DNA of 64,000 nt from an uncultured Lachnospira sp. (lineage in GTDB: Bacteria; Bacillota; Clostridia; Lachnospirales; Lachnospiraceae), in NCBI GenBank assembly GCA_910589305.1, contig CAJUTV010000007.1, forward strand, positions 1 to 64,000. Direction: 5' to 3'. Shown in pieces: positions 36,659 through 45,899 of the stretch. Within the stretch, counting starts at the first letter, position 1. Each line of letters opens with the position of its first letter. The position numbers were made by a program, and so were the translations under genes. The notes under the pieces are model-generated. The model was not told the origin of the DNA. It worked only from the letters and a program-made list of their open reading frames with translations, and did not search any database.

Positions 36659-36958
36659 TTAATATCCTCCTTCATAACATTGAAAATCTGCATTGCCTGC
36701 AAGATATGTCTTAATTGCTTTTCTAATCGTTTCATCGGCAATTTCTTTGTTTTCATTCGTTATTGACGCAATGTTTTCTTTATATTTTTTATTAACCTGT
36801 ATATGCTTTTTATTCTTTTTTTTAGGATTATTAATTGTTCTTATCTTTCCATCTGATAAATATACATATTCTTTTTCTTCTTTTATAATTAGATATATAT
36901 GTCCTTTATCATGTCCTGCTAAGGAATAAGCAAAACAGCCTACAGCCTCTTCTATCAT
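36659..36958 (-). CDS. KOW-domain RNA-binding protein (L14e-like)
   Basis: 99 residues from ATG 36958 (GGGGG upstream); an ATG six codons earlier is possible. Seen: AVGCFAYSLAGHDKGHIYLI and KYVYLSDGKIRTI, a KOW-type beta barrel similar to archaeal-type L14e. Gene is a regular Clostridia insertion between map and infA. Function in ribosome or RNA binding is inferred. Confidence 0.85.
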   Translation of the reverse strand: MIEEAVGCFAYSLAGHDKGHIYLIIKEEKEYVYLSDGKIRTINNPKKKNKKHIQVNKKYKENIASITNENKEIADETIRKAIKTYLAGNADFQCYEGGY

Positions 36959-37010
36959 AATATAATAATCCCCCATTCTTGTGCAGCCTCTATTTCTTAC
37001 CTTAATTTTT

Positions 37011-37766
37011 CTATTCTACTAAAGACAAAATTTGTGGTCCATTTTTGGTAATAAGCACTGTATTTTCATAATGTGCTGTTAATGACTGGTCAACCGTAAC
37101 TGTAGTCCATTTATCATCTAATGTCTTTACTGCATAATCCCCTGCTGCTACCATAGGCTCTATGGCTAAAGTCATGCCTTCATACAGCTTCATTCCTCTT
37201 TTTGTCTGTCTAAAATTAGGGACTTGGGGTTCTTCGTGGAGTTCACAACCTATCCCATGACCTACTAAATCACGTATTACACCATATCCAAAACGCTCAT
37301 TATAATCTGCAATTGCATTGGAAATATCATGTAAATGACAACCTTCTTTAGCAAATTTTATGCCTTCAAAAAAACTTTGTTTCGTCACTTCTATTAATTT
37401 TGCTGCCTCATCACTTATTTGCCCCACACCAACTGTTCTTGCAGCATCGGAATGATACCCTTTATATATCACACCTGCATCCAGACTTACAATATCTCCC
37501 TCTCTCAAAATACACTTTTTTGATGGAATACCATGTACGACCTGCTCATTTACAGACACGCATATTGAACCGGGAAATCCTCCATATCCTTTAAAAGAAG
37601 GAATACAGCCAAAACTGCGTATCATATCTTCGCCCATTTTATCAATGCGCCAAGTTGACATACCAGGCTTTATCTCTTCACACAAATGATTTAACACCGT
37701 TCCAAGAATTTTACCTGCCTCTGTCATCAATTCAATTTCTCTTTTCGATTTTATTGAAACAGACAT
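37011..37766 (-). CDS. map: Methionine aminopeptidase type I
   Basis: 251 residues. Metal ligands are seen in SLDAGVIYKGYHSDAART and GHGIGCELHEEP and EPMV. It removes N-terminal Met after deformylation. Position after adk is standard. Confidence 0.98.
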   Translation of the reverse strand: MSVSIKSKREIELMTEAGKILGTVLNHLCEEIKPGMSTWRIDKMGEDMIRSFGCIPSFKGYGGFPGSICVSVNEQVVHGIPSKKCILREGDIVSLDAGVIYKGYHSDAARTVGVGQISDEAAKLIEVTKQSFFEGIKFAKEGCHLHDISNAIADYNERFGYGVIRDLVGHGIGCELHEEPQVPNFRQTKRGMKLYEGMTLAIEPMVAAGDYAVKTLDDKWTTVTVDQSLTAHYENTVLITKNGPQILSLVE

Positions 37767-37772
37767 ATAACT

Positions 37773-38417
37773 CTACTTTCCTAACACATTTACAATATCA
37801 GAGAATACTTCCTCCATATCTTTTGTGCCATCTACTTCTACAAGAATCTCTTTTGATGTGTAATAGTCAATCAAAGGCTGTGTTTTTTCATGGTAAACAT
37901 TCAATCTATTCTGGACGATTTCTGGCTTATCATCATCTCTTAAAATAAGACTTTCACCGCAAACATCACAAATACCTTCGGTCTTTGTCGGATTATATTG
38001 TATATGATATGTTGCACCACAACCTACACATGCTCTTCTTCCAGACATTCTTTTAATAATATGCTCATCTGGAACTAAAACATCAATTGCAAAGTCAATG
38101 CGTTCATCATTTGCTAAAAGAGCTTTATCAAGTGCTTCTGCCTGTGGGATTGTTCTTGGAAATCCATCAAGTACATAACCATTTTTGCAATCCGCTTCTT
38201 TAAATCTATCCATGATAAGTTCAACGACTAATTCGTCTGGAACATACTCTCCCTTATCCATATATACCTTTGCTTTCTTTCCAAGCTCTGTATTATTTTT
38301 AATGTTTGCTCGAAATATATCCCCTGTAGAAATATGTGGGATATTATACTTTGATGCAATTTTTTTAGCCTGTGTTCCTTTTCCGGCACCAGGAGCTCCC
38401 AACATAATTATTTTCAT
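37773..38417 (-). CDS. adk: Adenylate kinase (zinc-binding lid)
   Basis: 214 residues. P-loop GAPGAGKGTQAKK and lid with four cysteines: CVGCGATYH and CDVCGES, the zinc-finger type found in Gram-positive bacteria. ATG with GGAGG. Interconverts AMP, ADP and ATP. Confidence 0.98.
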   Translation of the reverse strand: MKIIMLGAPGAGKGTQAKKIASKYNIPHISTGDIFRANIKNNTELGKKAKVYMDKGEYVPDELVVELIMDRFKEADCKNGYVLDGFPRTIPQAEALDKALLANDERIDFAIDVLVPDEHIIKRMSGRRACVGCGATYHIQYNPTKTEGICDVCGESLILRDDDKPEIVQNRLNVYHEKTQPLIDYYTSKEILVEVDGTKDMEEVFSDIVNVLGK

Positions 38418-38465
38418 AATAACCCTCCATTTTTGTGCTTCTTTTTTTCCATACTATACACAAAC

Positions 38466-38493
38466 GACTCGCCCAGAAATTTCTAGGCAAGTC
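38466..38493 (-). other. Hairpin between secY and adk
   Basis: Inverted repeat GACTCGCC (38466-38473) / GGCAAGTC (38486-38493) with one mismatch pair and an inner AGAAATTTCT. On the minus strand it lies between secY stop and adk, followed by GTTTGTG; weak terminator or attenuator. Confidence 0.45.
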
Positions 38494-38524
38494 ATTTTAA
38501 AAAATCATTACTGCTGTAAGTTTA

Positions 38525-39847
38525 TTACTCACTAAGAAATCCACGATAATTAATATTAACCATCTTTGATTCAACCTGTTTCATTGTCTCAAGGACAACG
38601 CCGACAATAATAATAATTGACGTTCCACCAAACGATACGCTTGCATTAAATAATCCAGAACATAAAATTGGAATTAATGCAACTATCATAAGACCTACAG
38701 CACCAATAAATACAATATAATTAAGAATCTTATTAAGATATTCACTTGTTGATTTGCCTGGCGTAATACCTGGTACTACACCGCCAGCTTTCTTTAAATT
38801 ATCTGCAACCTGCATTGGATTAAAAGTAATTGATGTATAAAAATATGCAAATACAACTACTAATATGATATAAAGTACCAAACCAAGTGAATATTGTGGC
38901 ATCTCTACTCTGCACCAATAGGACTGACTAAGATATCTAGTCCACTCATACGAATTGTTAGAAAACAATTGAACAATAATAACAGGAAACTGCATTATTG
39001 AAGAAGCAAAGATAATAGGCATAACACCCGCTGTATTTACTTTCAACGGTATACTTGTAGCCTGCCCGCCAACCATTCTTCTACCAGCTACTTTTTGAGA
39101 ATATTGAACTGGTATTTTTCTTTCACCATCTTGAAGTATAATTACCAATGTCACAACAACTACTACGATTGCTACAATAATAAGACCTACTGTAGCACCT
39201 CTTGCAATGCTCTTATTTGCAACAAATGTGTTGAAAAGCGTTACAAAGTCGTTTGGCATACCTGAAATAATATTGATTAACAATACAATAGAAATACCAT
39301 TACCAACACCATTCTCTGTGATTCTTTCACCTATCCACATAAGAACTGCTGAACCAGCTGTAAGCGTAGCAACAACAACAACTATACATGCAATATAGTG
39401 AATTGTGCTCATGCTTTGATATCCTTTAATCAAACCTTGTCTTCCAAATCCAACAGACATTGCAACGGATTCTATAAGAGCAAGTCCAACGGTTACATAT
39501 CTTGTGATAGAAGCAATTTTCTTTCTTCCATCTTCTCCTTCTTTTTGCATTTCTTCCAATTTTGGAATAGCAATTGTAAGGAGCTGCATAATAATAGATG
39601 ATGTAATATATGGTGTAATACTCAAAGCAAAAAGTGACATTTTTTCAAATGAGCCACCTGTAAATGCACTTAAATAACTTAAATCACCATTATTAATCCC
39701 ACTGAGCAATGAACTGAAATACTCTGTATCAACACCAGGGATAGGAAGAAGACTTCCCACCCTAACAACAACAAGCATCATAAGAGTAAACAATAATTTC
39801 TTGCGAATATCCTTATTCTTAAATGCGTTGACTAGTGATTTTAACAT
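38525..39847 (-). CDS. secY: Preprotein translocase subunit SecY
   Basis: 440 residues with about ten membrane helices. Seen: the plug region start, ITENGVGNGISIVLLI, and NPMQVADNLKKAGG. Overlaps rplO by 1 base (TAATG). Forms the SecYEG channel. Confidence 0.98.
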   Translation of the reverse strand: MLKSLVNAFKNKDIRKKLLFTLMMLVVVRVGSLLPIPGVDTEYFSSLLSGINNGDLSYLSAFTGGSFEKMSLFALSITPYITSSIIMQLLTIAIPKLEEMQKEGEDGRKKIASITRYVTVGLALIESVAMSVGFGRQGLIKGYQSMSTIHYIACIVVVVATLTAGSAVLMWIGERITENGVGNGISIVLLINIISGMPNDFVTLFNTFVANKSIARGATVGLIIVAIVVVVVTLVIILQDGERKIPVQYSQKVAGRRMVGGQATSIPLKVNTAGVMPIIFASSIMQFPVIIVQLFSNNSYEWTRYLSQSYWCRVEMPQYSLGLVLYIILVVVFAYFYTSITFNPMQVADNLKKAGGVVPGITPGKSTSEYLNKILNYIVFIGAVGLMIVALIPILCSGLFNASVSFGGTSIIIIVGVVLETMKQVESKMVNINYRGFLSE

Positions 39848-40287
39848 TAGATCACCTCACATGTTCCACCAACAGCTTCTATCTTTTCCTTAGCTGAAGC
39901 ACTGAAAGCGTTTGCCTTTACAGTAAGCTTTTTCTTGATTTCTCCATTACCAAGAATTTTAACGCCATCTCTAGGATTCTTAACAATACCTGTTTCGATT
40001 AATGTATCTACAGTTACTTCTGCACCATCATCAAATCTATCAAGTACACCGACATTAATTCCAATAATTTCAAGATGATTTCTATTTGTGAATCCTCTCT
40101 TTGGAATTCTTCTATATAATGGCATCTGACCACCTTCAAAGCCTGGTCTTGGTGCGCCTGAACGCGCTTTTTGACCTTTGTGTCCCTTGCCGGCTGTCTT
40201 GCCATTTCCTGAACCATGTCCGCGGCCTCTTCTGAAATTATCGCTCTTTACTGAACCCTTCGCAGGTCTTAAATTAGATAAATCCAT
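39847..40287 (-). CDS. rplO: 50S ribosomal protein L15
   Basis: 146 residues from ATG 40287, with GGAGG 7 bases upstream; a GTG three bases before is less likely. Seen: GRGHGSGNGKTAGKGHKGQKARSG and MPLYRRIPKRGF. Confidence 0.98.
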   Translation of the reverse strand: MDLSNLRPAKGSVKSDNFRRGRGHGSGNGKTAGKGHKGQKARSGAPRPGFEGGQMPLYRRIPKRGFTNRNHLEIIGINVGVLDRFDDGAEVTVDTLIETGIVKNPRDGVKILGNGEIKKKLTVKANAFSASAKEKIEAVGGTCEVI

Positions 40288-40317
40288 CACTGCACCTCCT
40301 TTTAATAATTTATCAGA

Positions 40318-40503
40318 TTAGATTTCTTCTACCTTTAACATATAACCAATCTGTTGTATCTGTCCTCTTGTTGAAGCATTATCTGGAAGTTCAACTGTCT
40401 TGTGAAGCTTATTAAGCCCCATTGCCTCAACAGTTCTTCTATGCTTAGGAACAGCACCGATTGGAGATTTTACTAAAGTTATTTTCAACTTCTTATCTGC
40501 CAT
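40318..40503 (-). CDS. rpmD: 50S ribosomal protein L30
   Basis: 61 residues from ATG 40503 with GGAGG 5 bases upstream. The longer in-frame frame to 40536 reads through the leader hairpin and is not used. Core KITLVKSPIGAVPKHRRTVEAMGL. A pseudoknot-like structure sits right before its ribosome-binding site. Confidence 0.97.
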   Translation of the reverse strand: MADKKLKITLVKSPIGAVPKHRRTVEAMGLNKLHKTVELPDNASTRGQIQQIGYMLKVEEI

Positions 40504-40517
40504 TTCTACCTCCATTT

Positions 40518-40568
40518 GCGCACGCCTTTTTTTCAATTACACAAGTTTGAGCGTGCGCACAAACTTGT
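40518..40568 (-). ncRNA. Candidate H-type pseudoknot upstream of rpmD
   Basis: On the minus strand, ACAAGTTTG (40560-40568) pairs with CAAACTTGT (40541-40549); the hairpin loop TGCGCACGC then pairs with GCGTGCGCA at 40517-40525, only 3 bases before the GGAGG of rpmD. Stems of 9 bp each, a 1-base crossing loop and a 15-base loop fit a classical pseudoknot. It could block rpmD translation. Confidence 0.6.
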
Positions 40569-40595
40569 AGGACAATAAATTTATTTTATAACAAT

Positions 40596-41105
40596 CTATC
40601 CAAGAATTTCACTAACTGATTTTCCGCGAAGTCTTGCTACTTCCTCAGGTGTCTTCATTGCTGTAAGACCTGCAATTGTTGCAAGAACTACATTCTGCTT
40701 ATTATTAGAACCAAGTGATTTTGTACGGATATTTTTAATACCTGCAAGCTCAAGTACAGAACGCGCTGGACCACCAGCAATTGCACCAGTACCTTCTGGA
40801 GCTCTCTTAAGAAGAACTGTAGCTCCTCCAAACTTGCCAATATAATCATGTGGCACAGAACCATTTTCATCAATTGGAACTTCTACCAAATGTTTCATTG
40901 CATCTTCTTTTCCTTTGCGGATTGCTTCAGGAACTTCAGATGCTTTACCAACACCTGCACCAACGTGACCGTTGCCATCACCAACAACAACCAAAGCAGC
41001 AAATCTCATGTTACGTCCGCCTTTTACTACTTTTGTTACACGCTTGATAGCTACAACATTATCATTTAACTCTAACTGACTAGCGTCAATGATTGTACGT
41101 TTCAT
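40596..41105 (-). CDS. rpsE: 30S ribosomal protein S5
   Basis: 169 residues. KRVTKVVKGGRNMRFAALVVVGDGNGHVGAGVGKA and GGPARSVLELAGIKNI. Between rplR and rpmD, 92 bases upstream of rpmD start. Confidence 0.98.
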   Translation of the reverse strand: MKRTIIDASQLELNDNVVAIKRVTKVVKGGRNMRFAALVVVGDGNGHVGAGVGKASEVPEAIRKGKEDAMKHLVEVPIDENGSVPHDYIGKFGGATVLLKRAPEGTGAIAGGPARSVLELAGIKNIRTKSLGSNNKQNVVLATIAGLTAMKTPEEVARLRGKSVSEILG

Positions 41106-41123
41106 ACCGTTTCTCCCTTCCGC

Positions 41124-41492
41124 TTAGAATTCAAGACCAGCTTCTCTAGCTGCCTCTGCCAATGCTTTTACTTTACCTTCATATATATAACCGCCTCTGT
41201 CATAGACAACAGTTGTTATGCCCTTTTCTAATGCTCTCTTTGCAACAACTTTGCCAACTACTGTAGCAGCATCGAGATTATTTGTCTTCTCGCATTCAGC
41301 CTTCACATCTTTATCAAGTGTTGATGCTGACACAAGAGTCTTGCCAACTGTATCGTCAATAACCTGAGCGTACATATGATTATTACTTCTAAACACAGCC
41401 AAGCGTGGTCTTTGTGGTGTACCACTGAAACGATTACGTAATCTTCTATGTTTATTCTTGCGAACTAGTGTTCTTGATTTCTTACTAACCAT
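41124..41492 (-). CDS. rplR: 50S ribosomal protein L18
   Basis: 122 residues from ATG 41492 (GGAG 8 bases upstream). RRLRNRFSGTPQRPRLAVFRSN and YDRGGYIYEGKVKALAEAAREAGL. 5S rRNA-binding. Confidence 0.97.
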   Translation of the reverse strand: MVSKKSRTLVRKNKHRRLRNRFSGTPQRPRLAVFRSNNHMYAQVIDDTVGKTLVSASTLDKDVKAECEKTNNLDAATVVGKVVAKRALEKGITTVVYDRGGYIYEGKVKALAEAAREAGLEF

Positions 41493-41509
41493 AACATTCA
41501 CTCCTTTAA

Positions 41510-42052
41510 TTATTTCTTACCAGTCTTACCAACTTTACGTCTAATAACCTCATCAGCATACTTGATACCCTTGCCCTTGTAAGGCTCTGGTTCTCTCTTC
41601 GCTCTGATTTCAGCTGCGTACTGGCCAACTTTTTCTTTATTAATACCCTTCACTATAATGATGTTTTGACCATCAAGCACTGTCTCAATGCCTTCTGGGT
41701 CTTCCATCTCAACTGGGTGAGAATATCCTAATGATAAAACAAGCTTTTTGCCCTGTTTTTGGGCTCTATAACCAACACCATTAACTTCCAGTTTTTTCTC
41801 AAATCCTTCATTTACACCAATGACCATATTATTGATAAGTGTTCTTGTCAAACCGTGCAATGACTTCATTTTCTTTAAATCGTTTGGTCTTGAAACCGTA
41901 ATTTCAGACCCTTCCATTTTTATGTCCATCTCTGCAGGTAAAATTCTTTCAAGGGTTCCCTTAGGACCCTTTACAGTCACTTTATTATTTTCTGCTATAT
42001 CAACTGTTACACCTGCTGGTATAGCGATAGGCATTCTTCCTATACGTGACAT
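41510..42052 (-). CDS. rplF: 50S ribosomal protein L6
   Basis: 180 residues. SRIGRMPIAIPAGV start and PEPYKGKGIKYADEVIRRKVGKTGKK end. AGGAGG before ATG. Confidence 0.98.
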   Translation of the reverse strand: MSRIGRMPIAIPAGVTVDIAENNKVTVKGPKGTLERILPAEMDIKMEGSEITVSRPNDLKKMKSLHGLTRTLINNMVIGVNEGFEKKLEVNGVGYRAQKQGKKLVLSLGYSHPVEMEDPEGIETVLDGQNIIIVKGINKEKVGQYAAEIRAKREPEPYKGKGIKYADEVIRRKVGKTGKK

Positions 42053-42187
42053 GCCGCACCTCCTAATGATATTAACTGGTTTCCACCATTAATATATAAT
42101 AATCTAAACTTGCACCTATCTTCAACTGAAAAATATAATTTTTCTAATTGAAAATCTTTGATTTTTTTGATTGAAAAATTCAATTTA

Positions 42188-42583
42188 TTACCAAACAAAC
42201 GCAAGTACTTCTCCGCCAACGCCCATTTTTCTAGCTTCTTTATCTGTAACTACGCCTTGATTTGTAGAAATAATTGCTATACCAAGACCGCCAAGAACCT
42301 TTGGCAGTTCTTCTCTACTTGCATATACTCTAAGACCTGGCTTAGAGATTCTCTGAAGACCAGAGATTATTTTTTCATTCTTATCCTTACCATACTTTAA
42401 TGTGATATGGATATCCTTGAAATTACCATTATCTACAAGGTCATATGCCTTAATATATCCCTCATCTAAAAGAATCTTAGCGATAGACAACTTCATCTTT
42501 GATGATGGCACATCAACAGTATCATGCTTTGCTGTATTAGCATTACGGATTCTTGTAAGCATATCTGCAATTGGATCTGTCAT
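42188..42583 (-). CDS. rpsH: 30S ribosomal protein S8
   Basis: 131 residues. TDPIADMLTRIRNAN start and GVVTDKEARKMGVGGEVLAFVW end. S8 is a known spc autoregulator in E. coli; here the 135-base spacer to rplF is AT-rich. Confidence 0.98.
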   Translation of the reverse strand: MTDPIADMLTRIRNANTAKHDTVDVPSSKMKLSIAKILLDEGYIKAYDLVDNGNFKDIHITLKYGKDKNEKIISGLQRISKPGLRVYASREELPKVLGGLGIAIISTNQGVVTDKEARKMGVGGEVLAFVW

Positions 42584-42684
42584 TGTAAATTCCTCCTTAA
42601 TTAATTAACAGGTTTCCCAGAATGGGACTTGTGCTAATAAAAGTCTGTAACTGTTCTATCAGATACAATATTTTGTGTAAATGC

Positions 42685-42870
42685 TTACCAAGAAGCCTTT
42701 TTTACACCTGGAATCTGACCCTTATAAGCTAATTCACGAAAGCAAATTCTACAAATCCCATATTTTCTTAAAACAGAATGTGGTCTGCCACAGATTGTAC
42801 AACGAGTATACGCTCTTGTAGAAAACTTTGGTTTTCTTTGCTGCTTAATCTTCATTGAAGTTTTAGCCAT
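42685..42870 (-). CDS. rpsZ: 30S ribosomal protein S14 type Z (zinc)
   Basis: 61 residues from ATG 42870. The frame can be extended upstream but without a site. Zinc ligands CTICGRP and CRICFRE. Usual Gram-positive short S14. Confidence 0.97.
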   Translation of the reverse strand: MAKTSMKIKQQRKPKFSTRAYTRCTICGRPHSVLRKYGICRICFRELAYKGQIPGVKKASW

Positions 42871-42878
42871 TATACCCT

Positions 42879-42967
42879 TGCTACTAAACATATACAAATA
42901 TATATTAAAATATATAAATATATGTTTGGTGATTTGGATAAACCTCACCTAAGTAGCTTCTCCTTTC
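42879..42967 (-). other. GCTAC...GTAGC leader element upstream of rpsZ
   Basis: Minus-strand element beginning GAAAGGAGAAGCTAC and ending GTTTAGTAGCAAGG before rpsZ. Resembles the element at 35618-35734 upstream of rpsM at both ends (TGCTACTAA...TATACAAA on plus). Between rplE and rpsZ. Confidence 0.5.
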
Positions 42968-42992
42968 TTCATATTTTCAATTTGTTTTGCTC

Positions 42993-43538
42993 TCACTTAC
43001 TATTTTTAAATGGCATGTTAAAGAATCTTAACAACTCACGAGCTTCCTCGTCTGTCTTTGCAGTTGTTGTTATAATTACATCCATACCTCTGATTTTATC
43101 AATCTTATCATACTCAATTTCTGGGAAGATAAGCTGCTCTTTAATACCCAGTGCATAATTGCCTCTGCCATCAAATGAATCAGGACTTACACCTCTAAAG
43201 TCACGTACTCTTGGAAGTGCAAGATTTACAAGTCTGTCAAGAAACTCATACATCTTCTCTCCACGAAGAGTAACCTTACAACCGATTGGCATACCTTCTC
43301 TTAACTTGAAGTTAGCAATTGAATTCTTTGCTCTTGTAAGAACTGCCTTTTGTCCTGAAATAATTTCAAGGTCTTTTACTGCTGCGTCAAGAAGCTTTGA
43401 ATTTTCTTTTGCTTCGCCAACGCCCATATTAATGACAATTTTATCAATTTTAGGAACCATCATAGGATTCTTATAACCAAATTTTTCTGTCATTTTCTTC
43501 GTTATCTCATTATCGTATAAATCTCTAAGTCTACTCAA
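42993..43538 (-). CDS. rplE: 50S ribosomal protein L5
   Basis: 181 residues. SRLRDLYDNEITKKM start with a TTG codon after GGAGG; NPMMVPKIDKIVINMGVGEA, and GMDVIITTTAKTDEEARELLR. Standard length. Confidence 0.97.
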   Translation of the reverse strand: MSRLRDLYDNEITKKMTEKFGYKNPMMVPKIDKIVINMGVGEAKENSKLLDAAVKDLEIISGQKAVLTRAKNSIANFKLREGMPIGCKVTLRGEKMYEFLDRLVNLALPRVRDFRGVSPDSFDGRGNYALGIKEQLIFPEIEYDKIDKIRGMDVIITTTAKTDEEARELLRFFNMPFKNSK

Positions 43539-43561
43539 TTTTAATTGCCTCCTTCCTGTAA

Positions 43562-43873
43562 TTAGTTAATCACTTCGCCTGTTGCCTTAGCAACACGAAC
43601 TTTCTTACCATCTTTAAATTCATAGCCAATCTTTGTTGTTTTACCTTTAATAACATACATAATGTTAGAAATATCAATTGGCGCTTCATGGTGGAGAATT
43701 CCACCCTGCTGATTCGTTGCGCTTGGTTTCGCATGTTTTGTTACCATGTTTACACCCTCAACTATTGCTGTATGCTTTTTAGCGTTGATAGACAATACTT
43801 TGCCTTCTTTGCCCTTGTCTCTACCTGCGATAACCTTAACTGTATCACCCTTCTTTATCCTTACAGCGGACAT
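43562..43873 (-). CDS. rplX: 50S ribosomal protein L24
   Basis: 103 residues. KKGDTVKVIAGRDKGKEGKVL KOW domain at the N-terminus. Starts 12 bases after the L14 stop with GGAGG. Confidence 0.98.
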   Translation of the reverse strand: MSAVRIKKGDTVKVIAGRDKGKEGKVLSINAKKHTAIVEGVNMVTKHAKPSATNQQGGILHHEAPIDISNIMYVIKGKTTKIGYEFKDGKKVRVAKATGEVIN

Positions 43874-43885
43874 TGTGGCACCTCC

Positions 43886-44254
43886 TTATAATACTTCTGG
43901 AGCTAAGGATACAATCTTCATAAACTTCTTATCTCTTAACTCTCTTGCTACTGGTCCAAATATACGAGTTCCTCTAGGTGTTTGGTCATCCTTAATTATT
44001 ACAGCAGCATTTTCATCAAATTTAATATATGAACCGTCCTTACGACGTACACCTTTTACAGAACGAACAACAACAGCTTTAACAACATCGCCCTTCTTGA
44101 CAACACCGCCTGGTGTTGCTTCTTTGACAGAAGCTATAATAATGTCGCCAATGTTCGCATATCTTCTTGTAGAGCCGCCCATAACTCTGATACAAAGAAT
44201 TTCTTTAGCACCTGTGTTATCAGCAACCTTAAGTCTGGTTTCCTGTTGTACCAT
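43886..44254 (-). CDS. rplN: 50S ribosomal protein L14
   Basis: 122 residues. VQQETRLKVADNTGAKE start and VARELRDKKFMKIVSLAPEVL end. First gene of the classical spc set. Confidence 0.98.
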   Translation of the reverse strand: MVQQETRLKVADNTGAKEILCIRVMGGSTRRYANIGDIIIASVKEATPGGVVKKGDVVKAVVVRSVKGVRRKDGSYIKFDENAAVIIKDDQTPRGTRIFGPVARELRDKKFMKIVSLAPEVL

Positions 44255-44279
44255 AATACTACCCCTTTCAGTATAATTA

Positions 44280-44537
44280 TTATTTAGCTCTACTAATAAT
44301 CTCTACTAATCTCCATCTTTTCTCTTTAGAGAGTGGTCTTGTTTCCATTACCTTAACGGTATCACCAATTAAACATTCATTATTCTCGTCATGTGCTTTC
44401 AACTTATATGTTCTTTTAACAATCTTGTTGTAAAGTGGATGCTTTACATTATCCTCTACTGCAACAACGATTGTCTTATTCATCTTATTGCTTACGACTC
44501 TGCCTGTACGAGTTTTTCTAAGATTTCTCTCTTCCAC
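44280..44537 (-). CDS. rpsQ: 30S ribosomal protein S17
   Basis: 85 residues. KTRTGRVVSNKMNKTIVVAVE and ETRPLSKEKRWRLVEI. GTG start after GGAG. Confidence 0.97.
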   Translation of the reverse strand: MEERNLRKTRTGRVVSNKMNKTIVVAVEDNVKHPLYNKIVKRTYKLKAHDENNECLIGDTVKVMETRPLSKEKRWRLVEIISRAK

Positions 44538-44577
44538 AGTTCGTTCTCCTTTCTAGGAATCAATCTTTATAAATAAA

Positions 44578-44778
44578 TTACGCATTTTTTTGTACAATCA
44601 CGGTTTTAATTCTAGCAATATTCTTTCTAACTTCTTTAATTCTGCTAGTATTATCCAACTGATTTGTTGCGTTTTGGAATCTTAAATTAAAAAGTTCCTT
44701 CTTAGCAGCTACTAATTCATCATTTAACTCTGTAGCTGATTTTGCTCTTAAATCTTCTACATATTTATTAATTTTCAC
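44578..44778 (-). CDS. rpmC: 50S ribosomal protein L29
   Basis: 66 residues from GTG 44778 (preceded by GGCGGTG). INKYVEDLRAKSATELNDELV and NIARIKTVI. The start overlaps the end of rplP by 11 bases. Confidence 0.95.
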   Translation of the reverse strand: MKINKYVEDLRAKSATELNDELVAAKKELFNLRFQNATNQLDNTSRIKEVRKNIARIKTVIVQKNA

Positions 44779-45205
44779 TGTTATCACCGCCTTCTAAGTC
44801 TGCACGTGAAACAACCTTACACTTACAAGGAAGCTTGTGTGTTGCAAGACGCAACGCTTCTCTGGCTGTCTCCTCAGCAACGCCTGAAATTTCAAACATC
44901 ACACGTCCAGGTTTCACTACTGCTACCCAGCACTCCAAGTTACCTTTACCTTTACCCATACGAACACCGATAGGCTTTCCTGTTACCGGCTTATCTGGGA
45001 AAATCTTAATAAATACTTTACCACCACGCTTGATATAACGTGTCATAGCAATACGGGCAGCCTCTATCTGATTGGACTTAATCCAGCATGGTTCTGTTGC
45101 AACAATACCATATTCTCCATTAGTAATCTTGTTGCCTCTTGTTGCCTTACCAGCCATAGAACCACGAAATTGTCTACGATATTTCACTCTTTTAGGTAGT
45201 AACAT
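44768..45205 (-). CDS. rplP: 50S ribosomal protein L16
   Basis: 145 residues. MLLPKRVKYRRQFRG and PGRVMFEISGVAEETAREALRLA. Overlaps rpsC by 1 base and rpmC by 11. Confidence 0.98.
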   Translation of the reverse strand: MLLPKRVKYRRQFRGSMAGKATRGNKITNGEYGIVATEPCWIKSNQIEAARIAMTRYIKRGGKVFIKIFPDKPVTGKPIGVRMGKGKGNLECWVAVVKPGRVMFEISGVAEETAREALRLATHKLPCKCKVVSRADLEGGDNSEN

Positions 45206-45873
45206 TATTGTTCGCTCCCTTCCTTATTCGCATTTGCTTTTTTAGCTGGAAGTACCTCTCCTTCATAAATCCAAACCTTTACACCAACTTTTCCATATGT
45301 TGTATTTGCTTCTGCAAATCCATACTCAATGTCAGCACGAAGTGTTTGAAGTGGAATTGTACCTTCACTATAGAACTCTGTACGAGCCATATCAGCGCCG
45401 CCAAGACGACCTGAACAAGATGTCTTAATACCCTTTGCACCCTGCTTCATTGTTCTTCCCATACAAGACTTCATAGCTCTTCTAAATGAGATACGATTCT
45501 CTAACTGCTGTGCAATATTTTCTGCAACAAGCTGAGCATCTTTATCTGGTCTTTTAATCTCTTTAATATCAATGCTTAATTTTTTAGCTGAAGTAAGTTT
45601 TTCAACTTGTTTCTTAAGACTTTCGATTTCAGCGCCGCCCTTTCCAATAACAACACCTGGCTTTGCTGTATGAATAATAATTTTTAATCTATCTGAAGCT
45701 CTCTCTGTTTCAATCTTAGAAATTCCTGCAGCATAAAGCTTTTTCTTGAGAAATTTTCTAATATTATAATCTTCTAAAAGGTTGTCAGCGAATGTTTCTT
45801 CTGCGTACCACTTTGAATCCCAATCTTTGATAACGCCGACTCTTAAACCATGAGGATTAACTTTCTGTCCCAT
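45205..45873 (-). CDS. rpsC: 30S ribosomal protein S3
   Basis: 222 residues from ATG 45873 with GGAG upstream; the frame to 45924 adds an unlikely extension across a hairpin. GQKVNPHGLRVG start, KH domain GVVIGKGGAEIESLKKQVEK. Confidence 0.98.
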   Translation of the reverse strand: MGQKVNPHGLRVGVIKDWDSKWYAEETFADNLLEDYNIRKFLKKKLYAAGISKIETERASDRLKIIIHTAKPGVVIGKGGAEIESLKKQVEKLTSAKKLSIDIKEIKRPDKDAQLVAENIAQQLENRISFRRAMKSCMGRTMKQGAKGIKTSCSGRLGGADMARTEFYSEGTIPLQTLRADIEYGFAEANTTYGKVGVKVWIYEGEVLPAKKANANKEGSEQ

Positions 45874-45899
45874 TTGAATCTCCTTTCTATTTTTAAGCC

